The translations under genes and the position numbers were made by a program. The notes under the pieces were generated by a model that searched no databases, had not been told where the DNA came from, and saw only the letters and a program-made list of their open reading frames with translations. Shown here piece after piece: positions 45,172 through 58,049 of a stretch of 64,000 bases of DNA. The DNA is from Begonia masoniana (taxonomy: Eukaryota > Streptophyta > Magnoliopsida > Cucurbitales > Begoniaceae). How positions within the stretch are numbered: the first letter of the stretch is position 1; every line of letters begins with the position of its first letter. Where the stretch lies: contig CM039508.1 in the NCBI GenBank assembly GCA_022432975.1, positions 18,203,330 to 18,267,329 on the forward strand, given 5' to 3'.

Positions 45172-48100
45172 ATGAGAATAGTTAACCTTTTACAGGGATA
45201 TAGTAAAATATCTAGACGACCAGGTAGACCGAGAGTACAGAGGGGGACACCAAACCCGGAGAGTACTGAGAATTCTGGTGTGATCAGGCAGCTGACAGAC
45301 TTGGTACGCCAGCAATCTGATATGATGCGCCAGCAGTCCGATCAGTTGGGACTGCTACTGAACCGAGAGGTACAAGGGAGTGCCAACTCGGGTTCCAGCA
45401 ATGAACAGGCAGGAGAGAGGTTTAGGAGGTTGCGACCACCCACTTTTGATGGAAAGTCAGCTAATCCAATTGTGGCCGAGGAATGGTTGAAAAAGATAGA
45501 AAGCATGTTTAGGTGTGCAAATGTGGGAGAAGGAGAAAAGGTCATTTTGGCAACCTTCCACCTTGCCGGTGATGCTCAACTTTGGTGGGAAACGATGGAG
45601 ACCACCCATGATGTTATTACGATGACTTGGACGCAATTTAAGGAGCTTTTCTATGAGAAGTATTTTAACAGTACTGTACAGACCACAAAGAAGTTGGAGT
45701 TCATGAACTTGAAACAGACAGGGACCGTAGCTGAATACAGCAGACAGTTTGAATCCCTATCAAGGTTTGCCGGACACCTCGCACGCAGAGATGAGGATAA
45801 AGTGTTCCAATTTGTGCATGGGCTGAAACCTGAGATTTATAGAGGAGTCAAGTTCTCGGGTATAAAAAGATTGTCCTACAGTGAAGTAGTGTCCACGACA
45901 TTAGAAGTGGAAGAGGCGGAGATGAAGTGTGCTGGGTTTAGTGCGGCTCCACGAAAGTTCACCCAGCCACACCATCACAGGGGAACGAAGAGGCCCGGTG
46001 AGGGCCAGGGCAGTCAAGGGAAGGAGAAGAAGACACCAGATACTAGAAAGTTCCCTCAATGCCCAAAGTGTTTAAGATTTCACCCGGGAGAGTGTAGAAT
46101 TAGCGCAGGGAAGTGTTTCAACTGTGAGGAGACCGGGCATCTGCTTAAGGATTGCCCAAAGCCCAGAGTCCTTCGCTGTTATAATTGTAATAAAGTTGGC
46201 CACATGAGTAGGGATTGTCCAGCTCTGAAGAATGGCCCTGTGAATGTTAAGCCAAGAATATTCTCCATGGTAGAATCGGGTGATGAAGATCAGCCTGCTG
46301 TTGTGTCAGGTACCATACTAGTCAATTTTATGCCTGCATTTACTTTAATAGATTCAGGTGCAACACATTCCTTCATAGCGTCTGCATTTGCTGATAAATT
46401 AGACGTTAAGTCTTCACTTTCTGAGCATATGTTTAATGTTGCTTTACCTTCTGGCGAACGCATGCGCTCTAGTCGTATGCTGCTTAATAGTGTAGTGACA
46501 GTAGAAGGTAAGAACCTACCTGCTGATCTCATTATTTTAGAGATCATGGGATTTGATGTAATCTTAGGAATGGATTGGTTGTTTAAGCACTATGCTACGA
46601 TAGATTGTAGAACTGGCTTAGTTAGTTTTCAACCCCCTGGTGGTTTAAGACACACTTTCCAAGCCTCGAAGAAAGATAAGAGGATGTCTGTTTTAGCCGC
46701 TTTTAGTGCTAGATCTTCCTTATGCAGTGAGTATTCATGCTTTCTGGCCAGTGTTTTGGACACAAAACTGGTAGGAGAACCGAGTCTCCAAAAGGTTCCA
46801 ATAGCTCAAGATTTCCCTGAAGTTTTCCTTGATGACCTGCCTGGTTTACCACCTGATAGGGAGATTGAATTTGTAGTAGATGTCTATCCTGGTGCTGAGC
46901 CAGTATCTAAGAATCCATACCGATTAGCACCAGCAGAACTCAAGGAGTTAAAGAAACAGTTAGAGGAACTGATGGAAAAAGGGTTCATACGACCGAGTTA
47001 TTCGCCGTGGGGTACACCAGTTCTCTTTGTCAAGAAAAAGGACGGATCAATGCGCATGTGCATTGACTACTGAGAATTAAATAAGTTAACCATCAAGAAT
47101 AAGTACCCATTACCTAGGATCGATGATTTGTTTGACCAACTTCAAGGTGCACGAGTTTTCTCTAAGATTGACTTAAGATCGGGGTACTACCAATTGAAGG
47201 TTAAGTCTGAGGATATACCAAAGACTGCCTTTCGTACGAGATATGGACATTACGAATTTTTGGTTATGTCCTTTGGTTTGACAAATGCACCAGCAGCTTT
47301 CATGGATCTCATGAATAGAGTGCTTCACGAGTTTCTAGACAAGTTTGTCATTGTATTCATTGATGATATCTTGATTTATTCTAGAAATAAGGATGAGCAT
47401 GCAACGCATTTGAGTTTGGTGTTAGGAGTACTCAGACAGCACCAGCTTTATGCTAAGTTTTCCAAGTGTGAGTTTTGGTTGGACAGAGTTCACTTTCTTG
47501 GTCACGTGATCTCTGGGGATGGAATATCTGTCGATCCAGCCAAAGTTCGTGCGGTTAAGGAATGGCCTCAACCGAAGAATGCTTCTGATATTAGGAGTTT
47601 CCTCGGGTTAGCAGGGTATTACAAGAAGTTTATTGAAGGATTCTCGAAGGTTGCGACACCCCTCACTCGTTTAACTAGGAAAAACATAGAGTATGCTTGG
47701 ACTGAGGAGTGTGAGTCCAGCTTCCAAACCTTAAAGCAGAAATTGACCAATGCACCTATACTAACCCTTCCTGTTGAAAATGGTAAGTTTAGTATTTATT
47801 GTGATGCTTCCAAAATTGGACTTGGCTGTGTTTTGATGCAAGATGGTAAGGTCATAGCTTATGCTTCTAGGCAATTAAAGGTGCATGAGAAGAATTATCC
47901 TACGCATGACTTAGAATTAGCTGCGGTGGTTTTTGCATTAAAGATTTGGAGGCACTACTTGTATGGACAGACTTGTGAAATATTTTCGGATCATAAAAGT
48001 CTGAAGTATATTTTCACACAGAAGGAATTAAACATGAGACAACGTAGATGGTTGGAGTTTGTTAAAGACTACGATTTTGAGATTAAATACCACCCTGGTA

Positions 48101-49692
48101 AGGCCAATGTGGTGGCTGATGCATTAAGTAGAGTAATACCGTCAGCCTCAGCTTTGATTCTGGATATGCCGGTGGCCTTAGAGACTGAATTTCATAAGTT
48201 TAACCTAGAAACTGTGTCCAATGTAGCAGCTATGCTTTCTGCCATCTCCTTGAAACCTACCATTCTAGAAAAGATAAAAGAAACCCAGGACATTGATGAG
48301 GAGTGTAAAAAGTTCAAGTCGAGCATGGATTCTACTGACAATTTGGACTTCAATTATACTGATGATGGAATACTTAAGTTCAGGAATAGATATTTTGTGC
48401 CAGCCAATAAAGAGCTTCGTGTTGAAATCCTTTCTGAAGCTCACTCTTCTAGATTTTCCGTTCATCCTGGTAGTACAAAGATGTACAGAGACCTTAAGCA
48501 GACTTATTGGTGGCCAGGAATGAAGCGGAGCGTTGCTGAACATGTAGGACTATGTTTCATCTGCCAGCGGGTTAAGGCTGAACATCAGAGACCTGCAGGA
48601 ATGTTGCAGCCATTACCACTCCCTGAATGGAAATGGGAGCAGATAACCATGGACTTTATTGTAGGATTACCCAGAACAGTAAAAGGACATGATGCAATCT
48701 GGGTGATAATCGATCGATTAACCAAATCAGCCCATTTCTTACCCATCAAGGTGACTTACTCTATGGATCAGTTAGCTGAATTGTATGTGCAGGAGGCTGT
48801 GCGACTACATGGAGTTCCAGTTACTATAGTTTCAGACCGAGACTCTAGATTCACATCCAAATTTTGGAAGAGTTTACATAAAGCCATGGGCACACAGCTA
48901 AACTTCAGTACAGCCTTTCACCCTCAAACAGATGGACAATCGGAAAGAACCATTCAAACATTAGAGGATATGCTTCGGGCATGTGTTTTGGATTTTCAAG
49001 GTTCTTGGAGCAAGTATCTGTCCTTGGTGGAGTTTTCTTATAATAACAGTTTTCAAGCAACAATAGGAATGGCACCGTATGAAGCTTTGTATGGACGAAG
49101 ATGTAGATCTCCTTTGTACTGGGACGAAGTTGGTGAAGCACAGTTGCTTGGTCCTGACATTGTGCAACAGACTATTGAGAAGGTTGCTCTCATCCGTCAG
49201 AGGATCTTAACAGCTCAAAGCCGAAAGAAGAGCTATGCTGACAGAAGACGCAGAGAATTAGAGTTCGAAGTAGGCGATGAAGTTTTTCTTAAAGTATCAC
49301 CATTCAAAGGAGTTGTGAGATTTGGAAAGAGAGGCAAACTGAATCCTAGATTTGTTGGTCCTTTCTCAATTCTGAAAAGGATTGGGAAGGCAGCCTATCA
49401 GTTACAGCTACCAGCTTCTATGGGAGGGATACATGACGTGTTCCATGTCTCTATGTTGAAGAAGTGTGTGCGGGATCCGTCCCAAGTTGTTGAACAGCAA
49501 AGCATTGAAATTCAACCTACACTTACCTACGAGGAGAAGCCGGTAAAGATTCTGGATTATGCAGTAAAGGTACTACGCAACAAAGAAGTGCCGCTGGTGA
49601 AAGTCTTGTGGCACAATCAGAACACAGAGGAGGCAACATGGGAGCGCCAACAAGACATAATGGACCAACACCCAGAACTGTTCAGGTACTGA
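45172..49692 (+). pseudogene. E5 gag-pol polyprotein, intact except one TGA
   Basis: 1506 residues if the TGA at 47071-47073 (codon 634) is ignored. Gag core about residue 88-200 (FDGKSANPIVAEEWLKKIE); two CCHC knuckles about 315-350 (CFNCEETGHLLKDC, CYNCNKVGHMSRDC); protease DSGATHSF about 394; RT with FIDDILIYS about 729; RNase [11 protein letters not shown] about 876; integrase with the zinc-binding [16 protein letters not shown] region, DRDSRF about 1222 and HPQTDGQSE about 1250; chromodomain-like end [12 protein letters not shown]. The TGA falls in CIDY.ELNKLT, where the homologues have arginine (CGA to TGA, a typical methylated-CpG change). It is otherwise the best-preserved coding unit of the nest. 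The domain order fits a Tekay/Del-like chromovirus. Confidence 0.95.
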
Positions 49693-49710
49693 ATTTTGAG
49701 GACAAAATTC

Positions 49711-49727
49711 TTTTAAGGAGGGTAGAC
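49711..49727 (+). other. E5 polypurine tract
   Basis: TTTTAAGGAGGGTAGAC directly precedes the 3' LTR at 49728. Confidence 0.75.
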
Positions 49728-51790
49728 TGTAGCACCTGGTTCCATTAAACCCAATTTAATTTGTCAAATTAAGATGTGCAAATATGGATTAGGTTAATGA
49801 ATGGATATGCAAGGGCATTATGGTAAATTAAGAACTTATTAGTGGATAACCTATTTAGAAAGAATCTATTGAGCTCAGCAGCCACTATTCATTCTTGCTC
49901 TCGGTTTTCAGCTCAAACCAGCAGACTTCCCAGGCGATTTCCTTCCCCGAGTCCGTTCGACGAGCTAGGTAAGTTTCTACCTCGATTTTTCTGACTTAGT
50001 AACTAAGGAAGATTGTATGGGGGAAGTGTTAGATATCTATTTTGGGAACTCATCAGGAAAGTGAGTAGATACGGGTTTAGCATAGAATCAGTAATGCTTG
50101 GCGATCAGAACTCCCAACTATTCCCTTAGGTTTTCTGAATGCCTTAGAATGAGGTTTAGTACAGGTTGACTTAATGTTCTGTTTATGTTCTAGGTGAGAA
50201 AGATCCCGAAGAAGCTCCTAACCGAGCACTCGCCAAGAATCCAGGTAAGTAGAGTTTGTTTGTGCCTTCGGGCCTACATCACAAAATAGTAGGGTTTATG
50301 TATGTTTTGTATGTTTATTTTCCAGTTGTCATGCATCATGTTTTTGAAAGATTACGAAAATGAATTTACATGAAATGCATGGTAAGTGTGAGCAGGATGA
50401 TCAGAATAACTGTTAAGGGGGATTAATCCGCCCCTTAACTGAGAACAGGGGATTGAGGTTTTGGGAAAAGTGATCCACTTCCCAATCCTACAGGGGGATC
50501 AGACCAGTTAACTATTAAGGGAATTAATCCGCCCCTTAATTGAGATCAGAGGATGTATGCTTTAGGGAATGACTGATCCACTTTCCCATCGTACAGAGGG
50601 ATCAACAGAGAACGAATTTGAATACAACTGAGATGAGAAAGTAGAGACCGCATGTTTAGGGAAATTATTGCTTCATTGATCCATTTCATTCATCGCTCTA
50701 CTTGCTTAGCATTAGGCTAATAGATGAGTTTTGTGATGTAGGTGAAGAAGTTACTGAAGGTATGTTTACCGACCAACATGAGGAATAGGCTGGTTGGAGG
50801 AGCATTTTCAGGCATCGGTTTGGTCATCTGTTGAGGCGGTTTAATCCATGGCTGCAGGTGTTGAGTTGGGAGTAACTAGTTCAGTATAGATGTTTCCTTT
50901 TCTGAAAATTTTATGACAGTAGTGTTTTTTTAAAACTTTGAATACATTCTGAGAGTCTTTGATATTAGTGTTCTGTTGGGTTTTGAAAACATTGTTTTTA
51001 CTGAATTTGGGAAGGGCAGTGATTTGGTTTGTTTCTAGATGTTTAGTTTTGTCGTTCTGCCTATCGGAAGGTGCCTTCAGTAAAGTCGTTGGATGAGAGA
51101 GAGAACATCCGGCTGACGTCATCGGCAGGTGCGAGTCGCAAAATCTGTAGTTTTGTCTATCGTCAAATGGAAATCTATCGGTAGATGAAGTTATGTTGAC
51201 TCCATCGGCAGATGAAGTTATGTTGACTTCATCGGCAGATGTAGTGTGTATTTTAATCTTATCGGAAGGAGTCGTAATGTCGTTGTCGGTAGATGTCGCG
51301 AGTTTGTCTATCGGCAGATGGAAATCTATCGGTAGATGAAGTTATGTTGACTCCATCGGCAGATGAAGTTATGTTGACTTCATCGGCAGATGTAGTTGTG
51401 TTGGCTTGTCGGTAGATGGTGGTGCGTTGTTTGTACACGTCATCGGCAGAAACCTCCTAAATCCTATTTCTGCTTCTTCCGTTGACTTTGTCGTCGGCAG
51501 ATGTGTTCGACTTCGGCAACTTCGCGGGCATTCCGCGTTTTTTTTTAAGCTTTATGTCTTTTAGCCAATTACTCTTAACACTTCCAACAGTCATTTTAAA
51601 ATGTTTTCACAGGTCACTTAGCTTCATTGATGTCCAATTGATTTTCCGCTGCAAGTTTTAAAATATATTTAGTTTTAGAAAAAGTCAAATTTTGGCTGTC
51701 GAGTGAAATTTTAAATTTAGCATCAAGACGTCATGGTTCGGTTCAGCGTTATGAGTAGCAAACCAGGTTCAGATAACTCGGGGCGTTACA
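49728..51790 (+). repeat. E5 3' LTR
   Basis: 2063 bp, collinear with the 5' LTR at an offset of 6739 over most of its length. Same exon-like blocks, hairpin repeats and motif array. Confidence 0.93.
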
Positions 51791-54700
51791 AGTTGTCTTC
51801 ACAGGTAGAAAATGGGCCGACTTCATCAATCTGTCCACTATGACCCAAATGCTATTATGGCCCTTGGCTGTCCTTGGAAGGCCGATAACAAAATCCATCG
51901 TTATGTTCTCCCATTTCCATTCGGGGATCGGGAGAGGCTGAAGTGTCTCACCTGGTCGTTGATGTTCAACCTTGACTTGTTGACATATCATGCAAGACTC
52001 CACGTATTTGGCTACTTCATTCTTCATATTTGGCCACCAGAAGTGAAGTTTCAAGTCTTGATACATCTTTGTGCTACCAGGATGCACAGAGAAATAAGAT
52101 GAGTGGGCTTCCGACAAGATGTTCTTTCGTAGCTCTTCGTCTCTCGGAACATACCACCTATCTTTGAACTTCAGAATACCATCTCTCGAATAACTTAAAT
52201 CAGAAGAGGCCATAGGTAACTTGCTCACAATATCAGCCATCTCCTTTGAATTGGTCTTCTGGGCTTCCTTAATTTGGTCCAGGACGGTGGGCCGTAGTGT
52301 CAAGTCTGCTAGTATTGCCGATAGCCCAGAAACTATCTTCATATCGAACTTCTGTATCTCTGTCCTCAAAGGCATTGATACGGCCGACATAGGTGGCTGC
52401 ATAGTAGCTGACATCCTGCTCAGTGCATCAGCTACCACATTAGCTTTACCAAGGTGGTATTTAACCTCAACATCGTAATCTTTCACAAATTCTAACCACC
52501 GTCTTTGTCTCATGTTTAACTCTTTCTGGGTAAATATGTACTTCAGGCTCTTGTGATCAGAAAACACCTCACATGATTGCCCGTACAAGTGGTGTCTCCA
52601 TACTTTCAGCATAAACACAACTGCCGCTAACTCGAGGTAGGGTAGTTTTGTTCATGGTTCTTCAATTGTCTAGATGCGTATGCCACTACTTTTCCTTCTT
52701 GCATTAATACACACCCCAAGCCGACTTGGACGCATCACAGTATATGCTAAATTTGCCGTCTTCAACTGGCAATACTAACAGAGGAGCAGTGGTTAATTTC
52801 TGCTTAAGTGTCTGAAACTCACCTCACAAGCTTCAGACCCCTTGAACTTGATGTCCTTTCTCGTTAAGCTGGTCATAGGTTTCGCTATCACAGTAAATCC
52901 CTTGATAAACTTTCTGTAATAACCAGCTAACCCGATTAAACTCCGTACCTCACTGTCATTTCTCGGTCTCGGCCATTCTTTCACTGCCAGAATCTTGGCT
53001 GGATCCACGAACACTCCTTCTGCCGACACCACATGGCGTAGGAAGTTAATCCTGCTCAACAAGAATTCACACTTAGACAACTTGCCGTACAATCAGTGTT
53101 GTTTCAGAGTCGATAGCACAATTGCCAAGTGTTCCTCGTGCTCGGCCTCACTTCTGGAGTAAACCAGGATGTCGTCGATGAAGACGATTACAAATTTATC
53201 CAAGAAATCTTGGAATATCTTGTTCATCAAGTTCATAAATGCCGCCAGGGCATTAGTCAACCCAAACGACATCACTAAAAACTCATAGTGTCCGTACCGG
53301 GTCCTGAAGGCAGTCTTTGGAATATCCTCAGGCCTGACCTTCAATAAATAATAACCGGAGCGTAAGTCAATCTTTGAGAATACCCGAGCTCCTTGCAGCT
53401 GGTCAAACAAATCATCGATCCTCGGCAACGGGTACTTATTCTTGATAGTCAACTTGTTCAGCTCCTGGTAATCAATGCACATACGTAGGGACCCATCCTT
53501 CTTCTTGACAAACAAGACGGGAGAACCCCACGGAGAGAAACTAGGGCGCACAAAACCCTTGTCCACCAATTCCTTTAGCTGAGCCTTCAACTCTCTCAGC
53601 TCTATCGGCGCCATACAGTACGGATTCTTCGATATCGATTCAGCACCAGGATATACATCAATTTCAAACTCAATCTCGCAGTCCGGTGGCAATCCTGGCA
53701 GGTCATCTAAGAAGACCTCCGGGAAGTTTCGAACTACCAAAATATTTTGAAGTTCCACCTCACCTTGCCTTTGAACATCTACTTCGTGGGCCAGAAATCC
53801 GATGCATCCTGACCTCATCAGCTGTTGAGCTTTCAAGGAAGATATAACAGGCATACGGTGTTTCTTTGGTATTGCCTGATAGGAGAACTCTACCTTGTTC
53901 GGGCGCTTAAACGACACTAGCCCGGACCTGCAGTTGATGGTGGCGTGATGATTAAACAGCCAGTCCATCCCCAGAATAACATCGTATCGTTTCATACAGA
54001 TGACGATAAGGTTGGCATACAACTTCTGGTCTCCTACTGACACTATATCACCCCGTACAACCTGCTCGGAGTGCATAAACTCTCCGGACGGTAGCATAAT
54101 ACTGTAGGGCTAATCTGACGGCGTACTACAAAACTTCCCTCTAACCACGAAGTCCACTGCCACAAACGAATGTGTGGCCCCCGTGTCCCACCAGGTATAA
54201 GCAGGTGCATCACATATTGGAATTGTACCTGTAATTGCTGTGTGCTGGGCGGTATCATTATCATCCTCTAACATTGTAAAAACTCTTGGTGCGGCTTGAT
54301 TTGGTCTCGTATCCGGCATTGGGCAATCCCGGACGTGATGGCCCTCTTTGCCACATCGGAAACATTGGCCAGTGATGAGTCTGCATTCGCCCCTGTGAAT
54401 TCTCTGACATCGCAGGCATGCTGAAAATTGAGGAGCCCCCATTGGTCTCTTTCCCTTGTCTTGATAAGTGGTGGTCTCATTGGGCCTCTTAATGCCCCTG
54501 TTCTGTTGCTGTTGAGGTTGCAAATTTTGACCTCTTTGTTGTTGTTGTTGCTGTTGAGGAACATTTCGAATAATCCCTCTGGATGAATCCCTCTGTCTCT
54601 GGAACTTCGCCTCTAAGGCCTCTAACTGATAAGCCTTGGCCACCACCTTTGTGTATGGTGCCTCATCAAAACCCCCGATTGTAATCCCGCGTAAAAGGTC

Positions 54701-55420
54701 CAGTTTCAGCCCTTGAATGAACTGGTGTACCTTATTCTCATCGGTGTCCACTAGATGTGGTGCATAGCGGGATAAGGATTCGAACTTCTGAACATATTCG
54801 GCCACCAATCCATACTGTCGTAGCCGAGAGAACTCTATCATCTTTTCCTTCTTCGCACTTCTGTCAAAATACTTCTCATAGAATATTCGTTTGAATCCCT
54901 CCCAGCTTAACGCCACTGTTGTTGCCTGGACAGTGTCCCACCAAAATCCTGCATTCTTGGTGAGCTGATACGTGGCACATAGAACCTTCTTATTTTCTTC
55001 CACCTCTGCGCATCTAAACATTATCTCTATCTGCCAGACCCATTCCTCAGCGTGAGTTGGGTATGTAGATAGTCCATCAAACGAAGGCGGTTGAAGTCGC
55101 CTAAATCTATCTCCACTGGTGTCACGTGGAGCATTTGCATGGTTGTTATTATTATTCCCGTTGTCTTCTCTGGCCATTATACGTTCTGCCATGCGGAACT
55201 GTACCCCCACTAGCTCAGTTAATCAGTTTATGGCCCTGGCACTATTGCTTGCTTCATCCTGGTGTCCCCTCACCATTTCTAAGAAACCCTATAAACATAA
55301 TAACTAAATTTAATAAACAGAACTTTTACGGGAACTTAAACACTTACAAGTGGTGGAGCGATCTCACGTGGCGGGTTGTGTAGTCAGACATTTCTCCAGA
55401 ACCGCTTTTAAAACCTGGCA

Positions 55421-55432
55421 GCTCTGATACCA
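55421..55432 (-). other. E2 primer-binding site
   Basis: The minus strand reads TGGTATCAGAGC, four bases inside the 5' LTR boundary at 55437. Confidence 0.88.
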
Positions 55433-55436
55433 TAAC

Positions 55437-58049
55437 TGTGACAGCCCTCGACCCGATCGAGGTCTGAGGAGCCATCACTCCGGGACATTCAAAATGGGGA
55501 TTATTTTTTTTTTGCAAACAAACAGATTGGACCTTTAAAAACAAACCCTTAAAACTTTACAGAGAGAGAAAACATTCTCTAGATTTAAAAGCAAAACAGT
55601 AAAACAGTTAAACCGGACTGCAGAATGAATTAAAGAAGGAAATCAGAATACTTGGAACATTTAAATAAAAGACTGGATAGACGACGGGCATGCAGAGGAA
55701 ACGTGATAAAATACATGCAGTGAAAATAAATGAGAAATATAAACTGAAAGGCATATTGAAAGAAAGGCTACAGTGAATACCGAAATCGGGTGATCTATGA
55801 CAAAAGGAGTAAATAAAATGGGGCGGAAGAATTAGGCAGATGACGTCAGGCGGAAGATGTAGCTAAACTGGGCGGAAGATGTGGATGAATGACGAAGCAG
55901 AAAATGTAAGTAAACTGGGCGGGCGATATAGACTAGTGGTAGATGTAAATAAGACAAAAGTGAACAGTAAATAGCGGCAGATGTGAGTTAAATAGAAGCA
56001 ACAGAAACAGCGGTGGAAGTAAAGCAGATGACGTCAGGCGGAAGATGTGATTTTAAAGGCAGCGGTGGATGCAGGCAGAAAGGCACTGTTCACCGGTGGA
56101 AGTAAACTATAGGTAGAAATGCACTGTTCACCGGTGGAAGTGAACTACAGACAGAAATGAACTGTTCACCGGTGGAAGTGAACTACAGACAGAAATGAAC
56201 TTTAAAGGCAGCGGTGGATGTAATCGGAAGATGTGAGATGAAAGACGTCAGGCAGTAGATGTAAATAAACCAGAGTGGTGGATGTGAATCCTAAGGCAGT
56301 AGATGTAAATAAACCGAAGCGGTAGAAGTGATTTTAAAAGCAGCGGTGGATGTGATCGGAAGATGTAGTTTTAAAGACAAAATTTGACAATTTTTAACAG
56401 GAAGACATACGAACAGAGAGCATAAAAACAGATGGCATAAAAGTTTCAAATTCTAAAAAAAACGATTCAAAACATGATTTTCGGACATAACAGAAAACAT
56501 GACAGGAGTTTAAGAAATCAAACTGCATGGATAACTCTAAAACCAGAGACCATCCATGTACAGACCAATAGAGAGAACTCAAGGCAGTTCCAGAATATTT
56601 CAAAATATATAAATACAACTGTCAAATACAGAGGTTTTAAACATCAATACAGATGTCATACATCGTTTTAAAATCTCAGAAGCAGTACAGAACTTTGCAT
56701 GCATTTCCAGAATTCACCAAAACAGAAGTTTTTAAAACATAAACACAAACTTTAAAACCTCACTCTCTTTGGTCAGGAATATGTCTAGCTGCCACAACCA
56801 ATCCCGAAGCTCGCGCCACCAGCTACCTATTCATCGGCCTGAGGTACAAGGTCCTCATTCACGGGTTCAGTACCTACATAAGGGAGTTCACCTATGAGTC
56901 TAAAACTTAGTAAGAACATATAAATGCAGTGATGCATATGTTATGCATGAATTTTCAGAATACAGTGACAGAACATTACATTACATTTCACTGGCAGTGG
57001 GGTATAAGTGGGGCTTATAAGGGAACTGGCAAGTGCACGACAGACACAAACAGATATACAGAATATAACAGAACAGAACAAAACATAACAGAACAGTAGG
57101 CCAGTCCCCGTCCCGCACTTAACCAATACATTACAGTCAGATTTTATCTTTCTTAACTTCAAAACGTGTGCAGAAGACATTTTTGCATGAGCTTTTGGGA
57201 AAAATGTGTATGCATGGACATTTACAGTGCTTAAAGTTAAAACAGCAGACAACAGAAATAGCACAACAGAACCTAAAGAGAAAAAGCAGATGACTCGAAA
57301 TATAACTACAACTTATCTACTCGAAACCTCCCGACAGAAGTAAAAACCTAGAGTCTCCGTGATATAGGGCCATAAGGGCAAACCTACGGGTATGAACTTA
57401 CCTGTTTGCTGTAGAGTTGATAGTCCTGAACGTCTCGGTGATGCACGAACCTATAACATGCACGTAAAGAAAATGAGCAAAGCTGCAAATGCTAACTAAC
57501 AACTTGGTAGGACATGCTTCAAACTCCATTCAAACCTTTAGAAAACAAACCGACGTGTTTTCATACAATAACAGAGAGTTTTCTCCAAAACATCTTAACC
57601 CTAACTTAAGCAAAACTCACATTTTAATTTGTCCAAACTCGTTAACTTTAGCAGATGATTACCTTCACTGGAGAAAACAGGAGAATAGAAGTCTTTTGGA
57701 AAGGTTGCATCGCCTGGAGGAGAGAAAATAGAGAGCAGTGGAAAGAAGCAGATGAGAAATGAGGGTTTCACGCAGGAGCAAAGAGAAGGAGAACATGGCT
57801 TCTTCAACAAGTTGCCAAGTGTCTAGCAACCATAGGCTATCCCCCACCAACCTTAATTGGCTCCCTATTTTGCCCTTTCATTGGTTTTTAACTATTTTAC
57901 TATTTAGTTCCTCAAATCGGTTTTACGAATTACCTCCATTCAATGAATCCATCGGTAAACTCATAAAACATACATTGTATAAATATTCCCATTAATTCCG
58001 TCTAATAACACAAGGAATATTTACATGGCAAAAATTGCCTGGTGTTACA
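55437..58049 (-). repeat. E2 5' LTR
   Basis: 2613 bp. It contains the array of CGG(A/T)(A/G)GATG motifs with GATGACGTCAGGCGG (about 55840-56370), the exon-like blocks and a GATCGAGGTC palindrome near the 3' end. Confidence 0.9.
56827..57850 (-). other. E2 5' LTR copy of the LTR mini-gene
   Basis: On the minus strand: exon a 57850-57663 (ATG; hydrophobic LLLRETLISHLLLSTAL stretch), exon b 57450-57402 (49 nt), exon c 56873-56827 (47 nt) ending GCCGATGAATAG with tail VNEDLVPQADE. Exon a is 188 nt here and 189 nt in the 3' LTR. The one-base loss near 57710 breaks the frame in this copy, while the 3' LTR copy has its stop in exon b. Exon lengths 189, 49 and 47 would be in phase in an unbroken copy, but neither copy is unbroken. 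Confidence 0.4.

Larger units (their letters stand above)
42989..51790 (+). mobile_element. E5: family B Ty3/gypsy retrotransposon in E2, youngest and near-complete
   Basis: 8.8 kb. LTRs are 42989-45052 and 49728-51790, differing at about 19 sites by eye (about 0.9 percent). PBS 45056-45068, PPT 49711-49727. The target GTTGT is duplicated (42984-42988 and 51792-51796), with one extra A after the 3' LTR. The polyprotein has a single in-frame TGA. Same family as E3, opposite orientation. Confidence 0.92.
42050..55276 (-). pseudogene. E2 gag-pol polyprotein, broken and split by E5
   Basis: Gag begins at 55276 (MVRGHQDEASN) with a stop 17 codons later, then FDGLSTYPTHAEEWVWQIE and an intact zinc knuckle CFRCGKEGHHVRDC. 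Protease has WDTGATHSFVA. A TAG lies near 54111, a TGA near 53092 after TLKQH, and RNase H has a deletion near 52640. [11 protein letters not shown], integrase HHCC, SDRDPRF and HPQTDGQSK (E changed to K), and a chromodomain-like end with VEEAT remain. Integrase is cut by E5 between 42988 and 51791. It is clearly the same family as E1. Confidence 0.9.
39439..58049 (-). mobile_element. E2: family A Ty3/gypsy retrotransposon in the E1 3' LTR
   Basis: Minus-strand element with LTRs 55437-58049 (5') and 39439-42009 (3'), PBS 55421-55432 and broken gag-pol, interrupted by E5. Flanks are ATTTT (39434-39438) and ATTTC (58050-58054); the paralogous repeat has ATTTC, so one copy has changed since insertion. 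The ends read TGTAACACC..GGGCTGTCACA. Confidence 0.88.

Noticed and set aside
42989..51790. E5 target duplication read as AGTTG
   Set aside because: The uninterrupted E2 reading frame shows the original site contained GTTGT; the extra A lies between the 3' LTR and the second copy, so GTTGT is the better reading.
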